Below, piece after piece: positions 25,511 to 34,433 of a stretch of DNA of 64,000 nt. Position 1 is the stretch's first letter, and every line of letters starts with the position of its first letter. The notes beneath the pieces were generated by a model. The model did no database searches, was not told where the DNA came from, and saw only the letters and a list, made by a program, of their open reading frames with translations. The stretch comes from Desulfocurvus vexinensis DSM 17965. GTDB lineage: Bacteria > Desulfobacterota > Desulfovibrionia > Desulfovibrionales > Desulfovibrionaceae. The position numbers and the translations under genes are program-made. The DNA lies in NCBI RefSeq assembly GCF_000519125.1, contig NZ_JAEX01000016.1, positions 1 to 64,000 of the forward strand, in the 5' to 3' direction.

Positions 25511-26842
25511 ATGGCGCAGCCACCTCTGGCCATCGACGCGCGCGGGCTCTCCAAGCGCTACGAGCTGGGCGGCATCGGCCCGGCGCGGCTGTGGCGCGCC
25601 CTGGGGCGGCGCTGGCCCCGGCTGGCCCCGGGCGCGCGGCCCGAAACCGTGCTGCCCGACGGCACGCGCACCGCCGAGGACCATTTCTGGGCCCTGCGCG
25701 ACGTGGGTTTCCAGGTGCCCGCCGGGCAGATCGTGGGCGTCATCGGCCACAACGGCTCGGGCAAGTCCACGCTGCTCAAGATTTTGACGCGTATCACCAC
25801 GCCCACCGCAGGCCAGGCCCTTTTGCGCGGGCGCGTGGCCAGCCTGCTCGAAGTCGGCACGGGCTTCCACCCCGAGCTCACGGGCCGCGAGAACATCTTC
25901 CTGAACGGCGCCATCCTGGGCATGACCCGCCGCGAGGTGGCCGCGCGGTTTGACGCCATCGTGGACTTCGCGGAGCTGGCGCGCTTCGTGGATACGCCGG
26001 TCAAGCGCTATTCCTCGGGCATGTACGTGCGCCTGGCCTTTGCCGTGGCCGCGCACCTGGAGCCGGAGATCCTGCTGGTGGACGAGGTGCTGGCCGTGGG
26101 CGACGCGGATTTCCAGCGCAAATGCCTGGACCGCATGGACGGCGTGGCCCGCAGCGGGCGGACCATCCTGTTCGTCAGCCACAACATGGCGGCGGTGCGC
26201 AGGCTGTGCGAGCGGGTGGTGGTGCTGCGCGCGGGGCGGGTGGCCTTCGACGGGCCCGTGGACGAGGGCGTGGGCGCCTACCTGGGGCACGACCCCAGCG
26301 AGGCCGCGCTGCTTTGCGGCGCGCAGCTGGCTCGGCACCTCGTGCGCGGGGTGGACCGGGAAATCACCCTGGAGTGCCTGGAGATCGCCGTGCTGGGCGC
26401 CGACGGCGCACCGCGCCGGGCCTTTTCCTCCACCGAGCCGGTGCTGGTGCGCGTGCGCTTCCGGGTGCTGGCCCGCACCCCGGGGGCCAACGTGGTGGTG
26501 CTGCTGGCCGACGAGGGCGGCGAGACGCTGTTGCGCGCCGAGCGCCTGGACGACCCCGGCGCCGCGCAGACGCTGGACCCCGGGGACTACGAGTGCGTGA
26601 TGACGCTGCCCCCGCACCTGTTCGCCGAGCGGCGCTTCCATCTTACCGTGAATCTGCAACGCTTCACCGTGCAGCACGACGTGTACCGCCGGGTGCTGTC
26701 CTTCGACGTGCATTTCGCCGGGCATTCCATCACCGGCTCCACGGACCAGAGCCGCCGGGGCGCGCCCCTGCGGCCGCTGCTGCCCTGGAGCACCACACCC
26801 CTGGCCCCGGGCGGCCACGGGGCAGCGGGAGAACGGGCATGA
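25511..26842 (+). CDS. wzt: ABC transporter ATP-binding protein with C-terminal sugar-recognition domain
   Basis: 443 residues. The ATPase domain carries Walker A GHNGSGKS (79-86), signature YSSGM (167-171) and Walker B ILLVDE (187-192). About 180 more residues (265-443) follow, as in Wzt proteins whose beta-sandwich C-domain recognises the capped non-reducing end of the O-chain. This suggests export of a completed, terminally modified glycan rather than Wzx/Wzy assembly. It starts 2 nt after wzm and overlaps the next gene by 4 nt. Confidence 0.92.
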   Translation: MAQPPLAIDARGLSKRYELGGIGPARLWRALGRRWPRLAPGARPETVLPDGTRTAEDHFWALRDVGFQVPAGQIVGVIGHNGSGKSTLLKILTRITTPTAGQALLRGRVASLLEVGTGFHPELTGRENIFLNGAILGMTRREVAARFDAIVDFAELARFVDTPVKRYSSGMYVRLAFAVAAHLEPEILLVDEVLAVGDADFQRKCLDRMDGVARSGRTILFVSHNMAAVRRLCERVVVLRAGRVAFDGPVDEGVGAYLGHDPSEAALLCGAQLARHLVRGVDREITLECLEIAVLGADGAPRRAFSSTEPVLVRVRFRVLARTPGANVVVLLADEGGETLLRAERLDDPGAAQTLDPGDYECVMTLPPHLFAERRFHLTVNLQRFTVQHDVYRRVLSFDVHFAGHSITGSTDQSRRGAPLRPLLPWSTTPLAPGGHGAAGERA

Positions 26843-27720
26843 CCATACTCGTTACCGGCGCCACGGGCTTCATCGGCCGGGCCGTGATGCGCACCCTGCG
26901 CGACAGGGGCCTGGACCATGTGGCCTTCGAGGGCGACGTGCGCAACCGTGCCGACTTCCTGGCCGCCCCGGCCTGCGACGCCCTGATCCACCTGGCCGGG
27001 CTGACGCGCACCGACGGCAGCTACGAGGCCCAGCGGCGGCTGATGGACATCAACGTCACCGGCACCCTGCACGCCCTGGACCACGCCCGGCGCCATGGGG
27101 CGCATTTCGTCTTCGCCGGGTCGTGCAACTATGGCCGGGCCCGGGTCATCCCCACCCCGGAGACCGAGCCCATCACCGCGGGCAACCCCTACGCCCTGTC
27201 CAAGTCCGTGTGCGAGCAGGCCATCGCGGCCTGGAACCGCCATTTCGGGCTGGCCTCGGCCACGGTGCTCAGGATATTCAACCCCTACGGTCCGGGCCAG
27301 CAGCAGGGCTTCCTGGTGGCCGACATGGTGGAGAAGATCCGCTCGGGGGCCGTGTCGGTCTACAGCCGCGCGGCGGTGCGCGATTTCATCTTCGTGGACG
27401 ACCTGGCCGAGCTGGCCGTGGGCGCCGCGCTGCGCCCGGGCCCGGGCGTGGCCGTGGTCAACGCGGGCACCGGCCAGGGCCACAGCGTGGGCGAGGTGGT
27501 GGAGACCATGCTCGACCTGCTGGGCCTGGACCTGCCCGTGCATGACCAGGGGCGGCCCGAGGTCATCCCCGCGAGCATCGCCGACGTGCGCACCGCCGAG
27601 GCGCTTTTCGGCTGGCGGGCGCAGACCGGCCTGCGCCCGGGGCTGGCCCGGGTGCTGGAAGACGCGGGCCTTTTGCAGGGGCGGCCCGCAGCGGGCGCCG
27701 CCCCGGGGAGACAGCCATGA
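26839..27720 (+). CDS. NAD-dependent nucleotide-sugar epimerase/dehydratase
   Basis: 293 residues, extended short-chain dehydrogenase fold. GATGFIG (7-13) binds NAD(P). The catalytic Tyr and Lys lie in NPYALSKSVCEQ, and NPYGPGQQQG is the substrate loop. The active-site Ser/Thr position is within FAGSCNYG. UDP- or GDP-sugar modification is likely, but the sugar cannot be named. ATGA overlap with wzt. Confidence 0.85.
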   Translation: MTILVTGATGFIGRAVMRTLRDRGLDHVAFEGDVRNRADFLAAPACDALIHLAGLTRTDGSYEAQRRLMDINVTGTLHALDHARRHGAHFVFAGSCNYGRARVIPTPETEPITAGNPYALSKSVCEQAIAAWNRHFGLASATVLRIFNPYGPGQQQGFLVADMVEKIRSGAVSVYSRAAVRDFIFVDDLAELAVGAALRPGPGVAVVNAGTGQGHSVGEVVETMLDLLGLDLPVHDQGRPEVIPASIADVRTAEALFGWRAQTGLRPGLARVLEDAGLLQGRPAAGAAPGRQP

Positions 27721-28355
27721 ACGTGCTCGCCGTGGGCGCGCATTTCGACGATCTGGAGCTGGGCTGCGGGGGCACCCTGGCCCGGCATGTGCTGGCCGGG
27801 GACCGCGTGATCATGCTCGTGGTCACCGACTCGGCCTTCTGCGACCCGGACGGGCGCCCCGTGCGCGACGCCGCCACGGCCCTGGCCGAGGGCCGGGCCG
27901 CCGCCGCAGTCATCGGCGCGGAGCTGGTCTGCCTGGGGCTGCCCGCCCTGGCCGTGCGCGAGGACGACGCGCTGTGCGCGGCCATCCTGCGCCAGGTGGA
28001 GGCCCTGGGCATCGACACCCTCTACGCCCACTGGGAGCACGACCTGCACCGCGACCACCGCCGCACCGCGCGCGCCACGCTCATGGCCGGGCGGCATGTG
28101 CCCCGGTTTCTGGCGTACCGCAGCAACTGGTACGACGCGGGCCAACCCTTCCACGGCACGGTCTACCGCGACATCTCCGACGTGTTCGAGACCAAGCGCC
28201 GGGCCATCCTGGCCCACGAGTCCGAGATGGGCCGCACGGGCGCGCGCTGGATCGAGTATTTCGCCAACCAGAACGCCAACGACGGGCGCCGGGTGGGCGT
28301 GGCCTACGCCGAATGCTTCGAGCCCGTGCGCTGCCTGCTGCCCTGGGGCGCCTGA
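27717..28355 (+). CDS. PIG-L/LmbE-family deacetylase
   Basis: 212 residues. AHFDDLELGCGG (8-19) has the His and Asp-Asp zinc ligands of LmbE-like N-deacetylases, and HRDHRRTAR the second His. Such enzymes remove an N-acetyl from GlcNAc-type substrates. Here it would expose an amine on a nucleotide sugar or lipid-linked sugar, which the acylation genes further down could re-acylate. Overlaps the epimerase gene by 4 nt. Confidence 0.87.
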   Translation: MNVLAVGAHFDDLELGCGGTLARHVLAGDRVIMLVVTDSAFCDPDGRPVRDAATALAEGRAAAAVIGAELVCLGLPALAVREDDALCAAILRQVEALGIDTLYAHWEHDLHRDHRRTARATLMAGRHVPRFLAYRSNWYDAGQPFHGTVYRDISDVFETKRRAILAHESEMGRTGARWIEYFANQNANDGRRVGVAYAECFEPVRCLLPWGA

Positions 28356-28358
28356 GCC

Positions 28359-29348
28359 ATGCCGACACCGCAACGCCGCAACCCCTTCCAGGACGCCTAC
28401 GACCTGTGCAACCGCCAGGACGCGCGCGCCAAGCGCCGCGACCTGCCGCCCGTGCCGCGCTACATGGACGTGGAGCTGACCAATTGCTGCAACTTCTCCT
28501 GCTTCTTCTGCCCCACGGGCACCGGCCAGCAGCGCCGCAAGACCGGCGCCATGCCCGAGGAGGTCTTCGTCCGGCTGCTGGAGCAGGCCGGGCGCCACGC
28601 CATGCCCCTGCGCTTCATCCGCTGGGGCGAGCCCACCCTGCACCCGCGCTGGGTGGAATACCTGCGCCGGGCCAAGCAGGCCGGGCTGCTGGTGCACCTG
28701 ACCACCAACGGCAGCCGCCTGGACGAGGCGGCCATGCAGGCCCTGGTGGACATGGGCCTGGACAGCATCAAATTCTCCTTCCAGGGCGTGGACGAGGCCG
28801 GCTACCGCGAGATGCGCGGGCGCAATTTCTTCGAGGACCTGCTGGCGCGCGTGGCCCGGCTGCACGCCCTGCGCGGCGACGCCCCGGGGCCGTACATCCA
28901 CGTCTCCACCACCGTGACCGCCGAGGGCGCCCCGGCCATCGCGGCCTTCCGCGAGCGCGTGCGCCCCGTGAGCGATTCGCACCAGGTGGGCCGCACGGTG
29001 CTGGAGCATATCGACCCCGACAAGGTCGCCCTGGACGAGCAGGGCCGCGAGACCCTGCGTCGCCTCAAGGCCGCCGAGAGCGTGGTCAAGGTCCACCCCG
29101 TGTGCTTCCAGGTCTTCGACGTGCTGTCCGTGAACTGGGACGGCAAGGTCAGCGCCTGCTGCCGCGACTACGACGAGTTCATGATCGTCGGCGACCTGCT
29201 GCGCGAGGACCTGGCGGCCATCTGGACCGGGCGGCGCATGGAGGCCTACCGCGACATCCTCGCGGACATGGGCCACGACCGCCTGCCCCTGTGCCGGACC
29301 TGCTACGACATGAACCAGCTGCGCCTGCCCGGGGTGCAGGGGCTGTAG
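28359..29348 (+). CDS. Radical SAM protein with SPASM-like C-terminus (1)
   Basis: 329 residues. Cys44, Cys48 and Cys51 (CNFSCFFC) form the CX3CX2C [4Fe-4S]/SAM motif. RWGEPTLHP and LTTNGSRLD are radical SAM barrel motifs. The C-terminal NWDGKVSACCRDYDE and LCRTCYD look like SPASM-type auxiliary cluster ligands. The reaction is unknown; related proteins in polysaccharide loci carry out C-C or redox chemistry on sugars. First of three in a row. Confidence 0.88.
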   Translation: MPTPQRRNPFQDAYDLCNRQDARAKRRDLPPVPRYMDVELTNCCNFSCFFCPTGTGQQRRKTGAMPEEVFVRLLEQAGRHAMPLRFIRWGEPTLHPRWVEYLRRAKQAGLLVHLTTNGSRLDEAAMQALVDMGLDSIKFSFQGVDEAGYREMRGRNFFEDLLARVARLHALRGDAPGPYIHVSTTVTAEGAPAIAAFRERVRPVSDSHQVGRTVLEHIDPDKVALDEQGRETLRRLKAAESVVKVHPVCFQVFDVLSVNWDGKVSACCRDYDEFMIVGDLLREDLAAIWTGRRMEAYRDILADMGHDRLPLCRTCYDMNQLRLPGVQGL

Positions 29349-29389
29349 CGCGCCTGGGCCCCGGGCCCGGGCGCCAAGGAGCGCGAGCG

Positions 29390-30694
29390 ATGTATTGCAG
29401 GATGATCCGCGGGGTGTACATGCGCGCCAACGGCGAGCTGGCCTGCTACTGCGGCCCCGGCGAGGAGGTCGTGCTGGGCCGCATGCCCGTGGACGGGCGG
29501 CCCTTCGACTTCGTGTCCGACTTCTACCGCAACGCGGCCCACACCCGCGTGCGCGAGGCCATGGCCTCGGGCCTGCCGCCACACCCCGGCGTGTGCCTGA
29601 AGTGCATCTATTTCGAGCCCCTGGAGCCGCCGCGCCTGGAGGCCCTGGGCAGCGAGATCGAGTGGATGCACCTGGAGGCCACCTCCAACTGCAACCTGGA
29701 CTGCCGCTTCTGCATCCCCCGGGCCGAGCGCGCCAGCTTTCGCACCCCGCCGCATTTTTTGCCCCACAAGGTCTACGAGGCGGTGGTGGGCTCCATCGCG
29801 CGCGCGGGCCTGGGCGTGCGCTGGATGTATTTCAGCGGGCGCGGCGAGCCGACCCTGCACCCCCGGCTGTGGGACATGGTCGCCCTGGCCAAGAACCGGC
29901 TGGGCACGGATTTTCTGGTCAACACCAACGGCAACGCCAGCTACGACGACGCCATCGTGGACAGCGGGCTGGACAAGATCAAGATCGCCATCGACGGCGT
30001 GGACCAGCAGACCTACGTGCGCTACCGCCGGGGCGGGCGGCTGGAGACCATCCTCAAGCTGACCCGGGCCATCGCCGCCCGCCGGGCGGCCACGGGCTCG
30101 GCCACCCCGCGCATCATCTGGCAGTACATCCTGTTCAACCACAACGACAGCCTGCGCGAGCTGGAAGCCATCCAGCGCATGGCCCTGGACCTGGGCGTGG
30201 ACGAGGTGCTCTTCAAGTCCACCTTCAGCGCGGACCTGTCCACCTTCCCCCTGGCGGACATCCCCCGCCTGCACCCCGGGATGCGCACCCTGGACCTCAT
30301 CGCCATGGTCAGCCCGGACCTGGCCGACCTGGACCGCCGCCTGGCCCAGGCCCGGGCCGAGGCCGACCCCGTGCGGCGCCTGGAGCCGCTGCTGCATGTG
30401 GCCAAGTCCGTGTTCCGGTCGTTCATCCTGGGCATCGAGCGCAAGCAGCTCTACAACGCCTATGGCGGCAGCGGCGACGTGGCCATGATGACGGCCATGG
30501 CCCGCAGCCACCCCGAGGAGTACGGCCCGCTGCTGGAACGCCTGGGCCCGTGCCTGGAGGCCGTGGCGGGCGCCTGCCGCGAGGCGGGCCGCCCCGGGGC
30601 CGCCCGCTGGTACGAGGACTTCGGCGCCGCCCTGGGCGCGGCGGGCGCGCCCGGCGCACCGGGCGCACCTGGCAAGGAGACCGCGCGGCCATGA
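29390..30694 (+). CDS. Radical SAM protein with N-terminal cysteine-rich segment (2)
   Basis: 434 residues. The CX3CX2C motif is Cys101/105/108 (CNLDCRFC), then FSGRGEPTLHP and LVNTNGNASYDD. About 95 residues precede it, with Cys3, Cys19, Cys21, Cys69 and Cys72 arranged like a SPASM auxiliary-cluster region, but on the N-terminal side. The C-terminal 130 residues are helical and end in a short GAPGAPGAPG linker-like run. The start at 29390 has AAGGAG 9 nt upstream. Reaction unknown. Confidence 0.85.
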   Translation: MYCRMIRGVYMRANGELACYCGPGEEVVLGRMPVDGRPFDFVSDFYRNAAHTRVREAMASGLPPHPGVCLKCIYFEPLEPPRLEALGSEIEWMHLEATSNCNLDCRFCIPRAERASFRTPPHFLPHKVYEAVVGSIARAGLGVRWMYFSGRGEPTLHPRLWDMVALAKNRLGTDFLVNTNGNASYDDAIVDSGLDKIKIAIDGVDQQTYVRYRRGGRLETILKLTRAIAARRAATGSATPRIIWQYILFNHNDSLRELEAIQRMALDLGVDEVLFKSTFSADLSTFPLADIPRLHPGMRTLDLIAMVSPDLADLDRRLAQARAEADPVRRLEPLLHVAKSVFRSFILGIERKQLYNAYGGSGDVAMMTAMARSHPEEYGPLLERLGPCLEAVAGACREAGRPGAARWYEDFGAALGAAGAPGAPGAPGKETARP

Positions 30695-31770
30695 TGCGCA
30701 TCAACTTCAACTATTTCGTAGTTTCCAAGCCCCTGGACAACCTGCGCTATTTCCTGCGCCGGGGCCACACCGCGCGCCTGCTGTGGGACCGCTTCAAGTG
30801 GTACTGGTTCCCCCGGCTGGGCGTGGTGCCGCGCTTTCCGCTCACCGTGGACCTGGAGGCCTCCCTGTCCTGCCAGCTCCAGTGCCCCATGTGCACCCGG
30901 GCCCAGTCCGACATGTTCGCCGCGGGCGGGAACATGGACTTCGACCTGTTCCGCAAGGTGGTGGACGAGTGCGCGGCCCACGGGGTGTTCTCCCTCAAGC
31001 TCTCCTGGCGCGGCGAGCCGACTCTGAACCCGCGCCTGCCCGACATGGTGCGCTACGCCAAGGCCACGGGCATCCCCGATGTGGCCTTTTTGACCAACGG
31101 CGGGCTGATGACCCCCGAGCTGACCCGGGCCCTGGTGGACGCCGGGCTGGACTGGATCTCCTTTTCCATCGACGGCCTGGGCGCGGACTACGAGCGCATC
31201 CGCAGGCCCATCTCCTTTGCCTGGATCGAGGGCGTGGTGAAGGGCCTGCATGACTTGAAGCGCCGCGAGGGCCGCGTGAAGCCGCTGGTGCGCGTGCAGA
31301 CCATCTCGGGCTGCATCGCGCGCAACCCGGAATATTTCGGCTTCTGGGAGCCGTGGGTGGACCGCATCGCGGTCATCGCCGAGCAGCACCGCGAGGCCCC
31401 GGAGCTGATCCGCCACGACCCGGACTACGTCTGCGCCTCGCCCTTCCAGCGCGTGTTCGTGACCTGGAACGGCGACGTGGTGCCCTGCCACGGCGACTAT
31501 TTCCTGCACAACCGCATGGGCAACGCGGGGGAGCAGAGCATTGCGGACATCTGGAACGGCGCGCGGTTTCGCGAGTTCCGCGCGGCCATGCGCGCCCGGC
31601 GGCGGCTGGACTACGAGGCCTGCCGCCTGTGCCCCGACGGCGGGCAGTTCACGGGCGATACCCTCACGGTGGGCGGGCGCACGGTGTCGGTGATCCGCTT
31701 TCTGGAACAGGACGACGCAGCGGGCCGCGCGGCCCGGGGAGGGGCCGATGCAGACCGTCAGGCTGGGTGA
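30691..31770 (+). CDS. Radical SAM protein with SPASM-like C-terminus (3)
   Basis: 359 residues. CX3CX2C is Cys61/65/68 (CQLQCPMC). SWRGEPTLNP, FLTNGGLMTPE and SFSIDGLGADYERI follow. TWNGDVVPCHGDY and ACRLCPDGG supply probable auxiliary-cluster Cys residues. It begins with an amphipathic aromatic-rich segment. It overlaps the previous gene by 4 nt. Substrate unknown; the next genes point to amino-sugar or nonulosonic-acid chemistry. Confidence 0.87.
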   Translation: MMRINFNYFVVSKPLDNLRYFLRRGHTARLLWDRFKWYWFPRLGVVPRFPLTVDLEASLSCQLQCPMCTRAQSDMFAAGGNMDFDLFRKVVDECAAHGVFSLKLSWRGEPTLNPRLPDMVRYAKATGIPDVAFLTNGGLMTPELTRALVDAGLDWISFSIDGLGADYERIRRPISFAWIEGVVKGLHDLKRREGRVKPLVRVQTISGCIARNPEYFGFWEPWVDRIAVIAEQHREAPELIRHDPDYVCASPFQRVFVTWNGDVVPCHGDYFLHNRMGNAGEQSIADIWNGARFREFRAAMRARRRLDYEACRLCPDGGQFTGDTLTVGGRTVSVIRFLEQDDAAGRAARGGADADRQAG

Positions 31771-32788
31771 GCGCGAGATCGGGCCCGGGCAGCCGCCGCT
31801 GTTCGTGGCCGAGCTGGGCATCTGCCACCGGGGGCGGCTGGACGTGGCGCTGGACAACGCCCGCGCCGCCGCCGAGGCCGGGGCCGGGTGCATCAAGACC
31901 GAGCTGTTCCACGAGTCCGAGGTGCGCGATCCCTCGGCCACCAAGACCTTTTCCACCCGCTCGGGCCGCCACGCGGTGCCCCTGCTGGAGCACATGCGCC
32001 GCTACCAGTTCACCCTGGAGCAGCACCACCAGGTCAAGCTGCTGGCCGACGAGCTGGGCCTGCCCTTCATGGCCACGGCCCACACCCGCGAGCGCGTGGA
32101 CTTCCTGGTGGCCATCGGCGCCAGCGCGGTGAAGATCGCCTCGCCGGACATCGTGCATTATCCGCTCATCCGCTATGCGGCGGCCTCGGGGCTGGTGCTG
32201 TTCCTGGATACGGGCGGCGCCTGGCAGCACGAGGTGGAAATGGCCGTGAAGGCCGCGCGCGACGCGGGCTGCCGCCAGCTTGTGGTCAACCACAACCCCG
32301 ACGGACACCCGGCCCCGCCCGCCGGGCACAACCTGCGCGCCATCGCCCGCTACCAGGAGCTTTTCGGCTGCCCCGTGGGCCTGTCGGACCACTGCGACGG
32401 CTACGACATGGCCTTCGCCGCCGTGGTCGCCGGGGCCCACGCCGTGGAGAAGCCCGTGTCCGAGGACCGCTTCATCGAGGAATGCGAGCATATCTGGGCC
32501 GTGAGCCGCGCCGACCTGCCGGGCTTCGTGGCCGCCCTGGGCCGGGCCTGGGAGGCCCTGGGCCAGCCCGCGCGGCCCATGGGCCCTGGGCTGCGGCCCA
32601 CCTCGCCGCACCGCGTGGCCCTGGTGGCCCGGCGCGACCTGGCCCCCGGCGAGCCCATCACCTGGGACAACGTGACCTTCGGCAAGCCGCGCCTGGGCAT
32701 CGGCGTGGAGCTTTGGGACGAACTGGAAGGCCGCCCCCTGGGCCGCGCCGTGCGCGCGGGGGCCTTCATCCGCTTCGAGGATTTGTGA
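31748..32788 (+). CDS. Divergent NeuB-family synthase with SAF domain
   Basis: 346 residues. Overall architecture is that of N-acetylneuraminate synthase: a barrel (about 1-275) and a C-terminal SAF/antifreeze-like domain (about 285-346, VALVARRDLAPGEPITWDN). Several NeuB signatures are altered. The usual KFQ becomes KTELF, the STGM segment becomes FLDTGGAW, the HC of HCTSNYP is VNHNPDGHP, and the RHFTLD-type segment is EKPVSEDR. SDH is kept. PEP condensation with a different acceptor, or a lost or changed reaction, is plausible. Overlaps the third radical SAM gene by 23 nt. Confidence 0.78.
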   Translation: MQTVRLGEREIGPGQPPLFVAELGICHRGRLDVALDNARAAAEAGAGCIKTELFHESEVRDPSATKTFSTRSGRHAVPLLEHMRRYQFTLEQHHQVKLLADELGLPFMATAHTRERVDFLVAIGASAVKIASPDIVHYPLIRYAAASGLVLFLDTGGAWQHEVEMAVKAARDAGCRQLVVNHNPDGHPAPPAGHNLRAIARYQELFGCPVGLSDHCDGYDMAFAAVVAGAHAVEKPVSEDRFIEECEHIWAVSRADLPGFVAALGRAWEALGQPARPMGPGLRPTSPHRVALVARRDLAPGEPITWDNVTFGKPRLGIGVELWDELEGRPLGRAVRAGAFIRFEDL

Positions 32789-33717
32789 TGCACATCGCCC
32801 CGGCCCGCGCCGCCGCCGCAAGTTTCGCCAGCCCCGGGGGCCTCTCGGCCCTGGCCGGGGCCTTCGGGCTCGCCGGGCCGGACCCTACGGCCTGGCGGCC
32901 CCTGGGGCCGGACCTGCTGGCGGCGGAGCACGCGGGCCGCACCCTGCTGGCCAAGCGCCACCGCATGCTGACCCCGGAGCGGGCTCCGCTGCTCGAAGGC
33001 GTGCTCGGCGCGGCCCTGGCCGCCGGGGTGGCCCCACCCATGCTGCGCACGCGCGGCGGGGCCCTGGTCCTGGCCGGGGCTGACGGCTGGTACGGGCTCA
33101 TGGAGCTGGCCCCGGGCGAGGTGCCCCGGGCCGGGCAGGGCCTGGGCCGCGCGGCCCGGGCCGTGGCCCGGCTGCACCTGGCCCTGGCCCGGATGCCGGG
33201 CCGCGCGGCCTGCCCCCGGGCCGTGGCGCCCGCGCAGGCCGCCGGGCTGCTGGCCCGCGCCGGGCTGGCCGATCTGGCCCGGGCCGTGGCGCCCCTGGCC
33301 GCCGCCGCCCAGGCCCTGCCCGCGCAACTCGTGCACCGCGACCTGCACCAGGGCAATTTCCTGCTCGGGCCGCAGGGGGCGCTGGTGCTGGACTACGATT
33401 CTTTCGCCAGCGGGCCCCGGGTGGCCGACGCGCTGTTCGCGGCCCTGCGCCTTTCGGGCGGCGATGCGGCGGGCATGGCCCGCTTCATGGCCGCCTATGC
33501 GGCCCTGGCGCCCCTGCCCGCTGCCGAGGCTGCGGCGGGGCTGGCGGCCCTGGCCTGGGACGTGCTGGCCAAGCTGGCCTTCGTGCTGCGCGAGCGCGAG
33601 GCCGGGAATGGCTACTATGAAAAGGATTTCGAGAAATACGTGGGCTTTGCCCGCCGGGCCCTGGCGCTGGAATGCGAGCATCCCGGCGGGGTGCGGGCCC
33701 TGGGGGTGGAGCCGTGA
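32788..33717 (+). CDS. APH-like small-molecule phosphotransferase
   Basis: 309 residues, aminoglycoside/choline kinase fold. The Brenner-type catalytic loop is HRDLHQGN (183-190), and the metal-binding DYD is at 202-204. It probably phosphorylates a sugar, amino alcohol or similar precursor used in the locus. Many such kinases sit between NeuB- and NeuA-like genes in glycan loci. TGATG overlap with the previous stop. Confidence 0.78.
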   Translation: MHIAPARAAAASFASPGGLSALAGAFGLAGPDPTAWRPLGPDLLAAEHAGRTLLAKRHRMLTPERAPLLEGVLGAALAAGVAPPMLRTRGGALVLAGADGWYGLMELAPGEVPRAGQGLGRAARAVARLHLALARMPGRAACPRAVAPAQAAGLLARAGLADLARAVAPLAAAAQALPAQLVHRDLHQGNFLLGPQGALVLDYDSFASGPRVADALFAALRLSGGDAAGMARFMAAYAALAPLPAAEAAAGLAALAWDVLAKLAFVLREREAGNGYYEKDFEKYVGFARRALALECEHPGGVRALGVEP

Positions 33718-34433
33718 GGCGTCTGGGCATCGTGGTGGCCCGCAAGGGCTCCTCGCGGCTGGCGGGCAAGAATTGCCAGGACCTGCACGGCAGGCCCCTG
33801 TACCGCTGGACCGTGGACGCGGCCCTGGCCACGGGGCTGTTCGACCCGCTGCTGGTCAGCACCGACGATCCGCTGATCCTGGAACAGTGCGCCGGGCTGC
33901 CCGGGGTGCTGGCCGAGGCCCGGCCCGCGGCGCTGTGCACCGCGACGGCCACGGCCCTGGACGTGCTGGCCTGGGCCCTGCCGCGGCTGGCCGAACGCTT
34001 CGGGCCCGCCGGAGCCTTCTGCCTGCTGCAACCCACCAGCCCCTTCCGGGGCGCGGGGGACATCCGCCGGGTGCTGGCCGCCCTGGACGAGCCCGGGGTC
34101 GAGTTCGCCGTGGGCGTGGCGCCCTTTGCCTCGCCGCCGTTCTTCGCCCTGGCCCTGGGCGAGGGCGGCGGCCCGGGGGTCCATCCGGTCCACGAGGGCG
34201 CCCTGACCCGCGTGACCCGCACCCAGGACGTGCCCGCCCTGTTCCACCCGGCGGGGGGCATTTTCGCCGGGCGGCCCGAGGCCTTCCTGCGCCAGGGCCA
34301 CTTCTACGGCCCCACCAGCCGGGGCGTGGTCATGGACCATTTCGCCGCCTGGGATATCAACACCCCCGAGGACATGGACTTCGCCCGGGCCCTGGCCCCG
34401 GCGGCCCTGGCCCGGGCCGGGGAGGGGGCATGA
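33714..34433 (+). CDS. Acylneuraminate cytidylyltransferase (NeuA/PseF-like)
   Basis: 239 residues from a GTG that overlaps the previous stop (GTGA). VVARKGSSRLAGKN is the CTP-binding N-terminal motif, and LLQPTSPFRGAGDI and WDINTPEDMDFA are further signatures. It activates a nonulosonic acid to its CMP form, the donor for a glycosyltransferase. The exact sugar (sialic, legionaminic, pseudaminic or other) cannot be told from sequence. Confidence 0.87.
   Translation: MRRLGIVVARKGSSRLAGKNCQDLHGRPLYRWTVDAALATGLFDPLLVSTDDPLILEQCAGLPGVLAEARPAALCTATATALDVLAWALPRLAERFGPAGAFCLLQPTSPFRGAGDIRRVLAALDEPGVEFAVGVAPFASPPFFALALGEGGGPGVHPVHEGALTRVTRTQDVPALFHPAGGIFAGRPEAFLRQGHFYGPTSRGVVMDHFAAWDINTPEDMDFARALAPAALARAGEGA

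Noticed and set aside
25511-26842. Fusion of the permease and ATPase genes into one long protein
   Set aside because: A stop codon (25506-25508) separates them and the ATPase has its own ATG at 25511. The longer frame through wzm is in a different register.
30630-30694. Collagen-like GAPGAPGAPG run at the end of the second radical SAM protein
   Set aside because: Only three or four triplets, explained by local GC-rich repetition; too short to form a triple helix.
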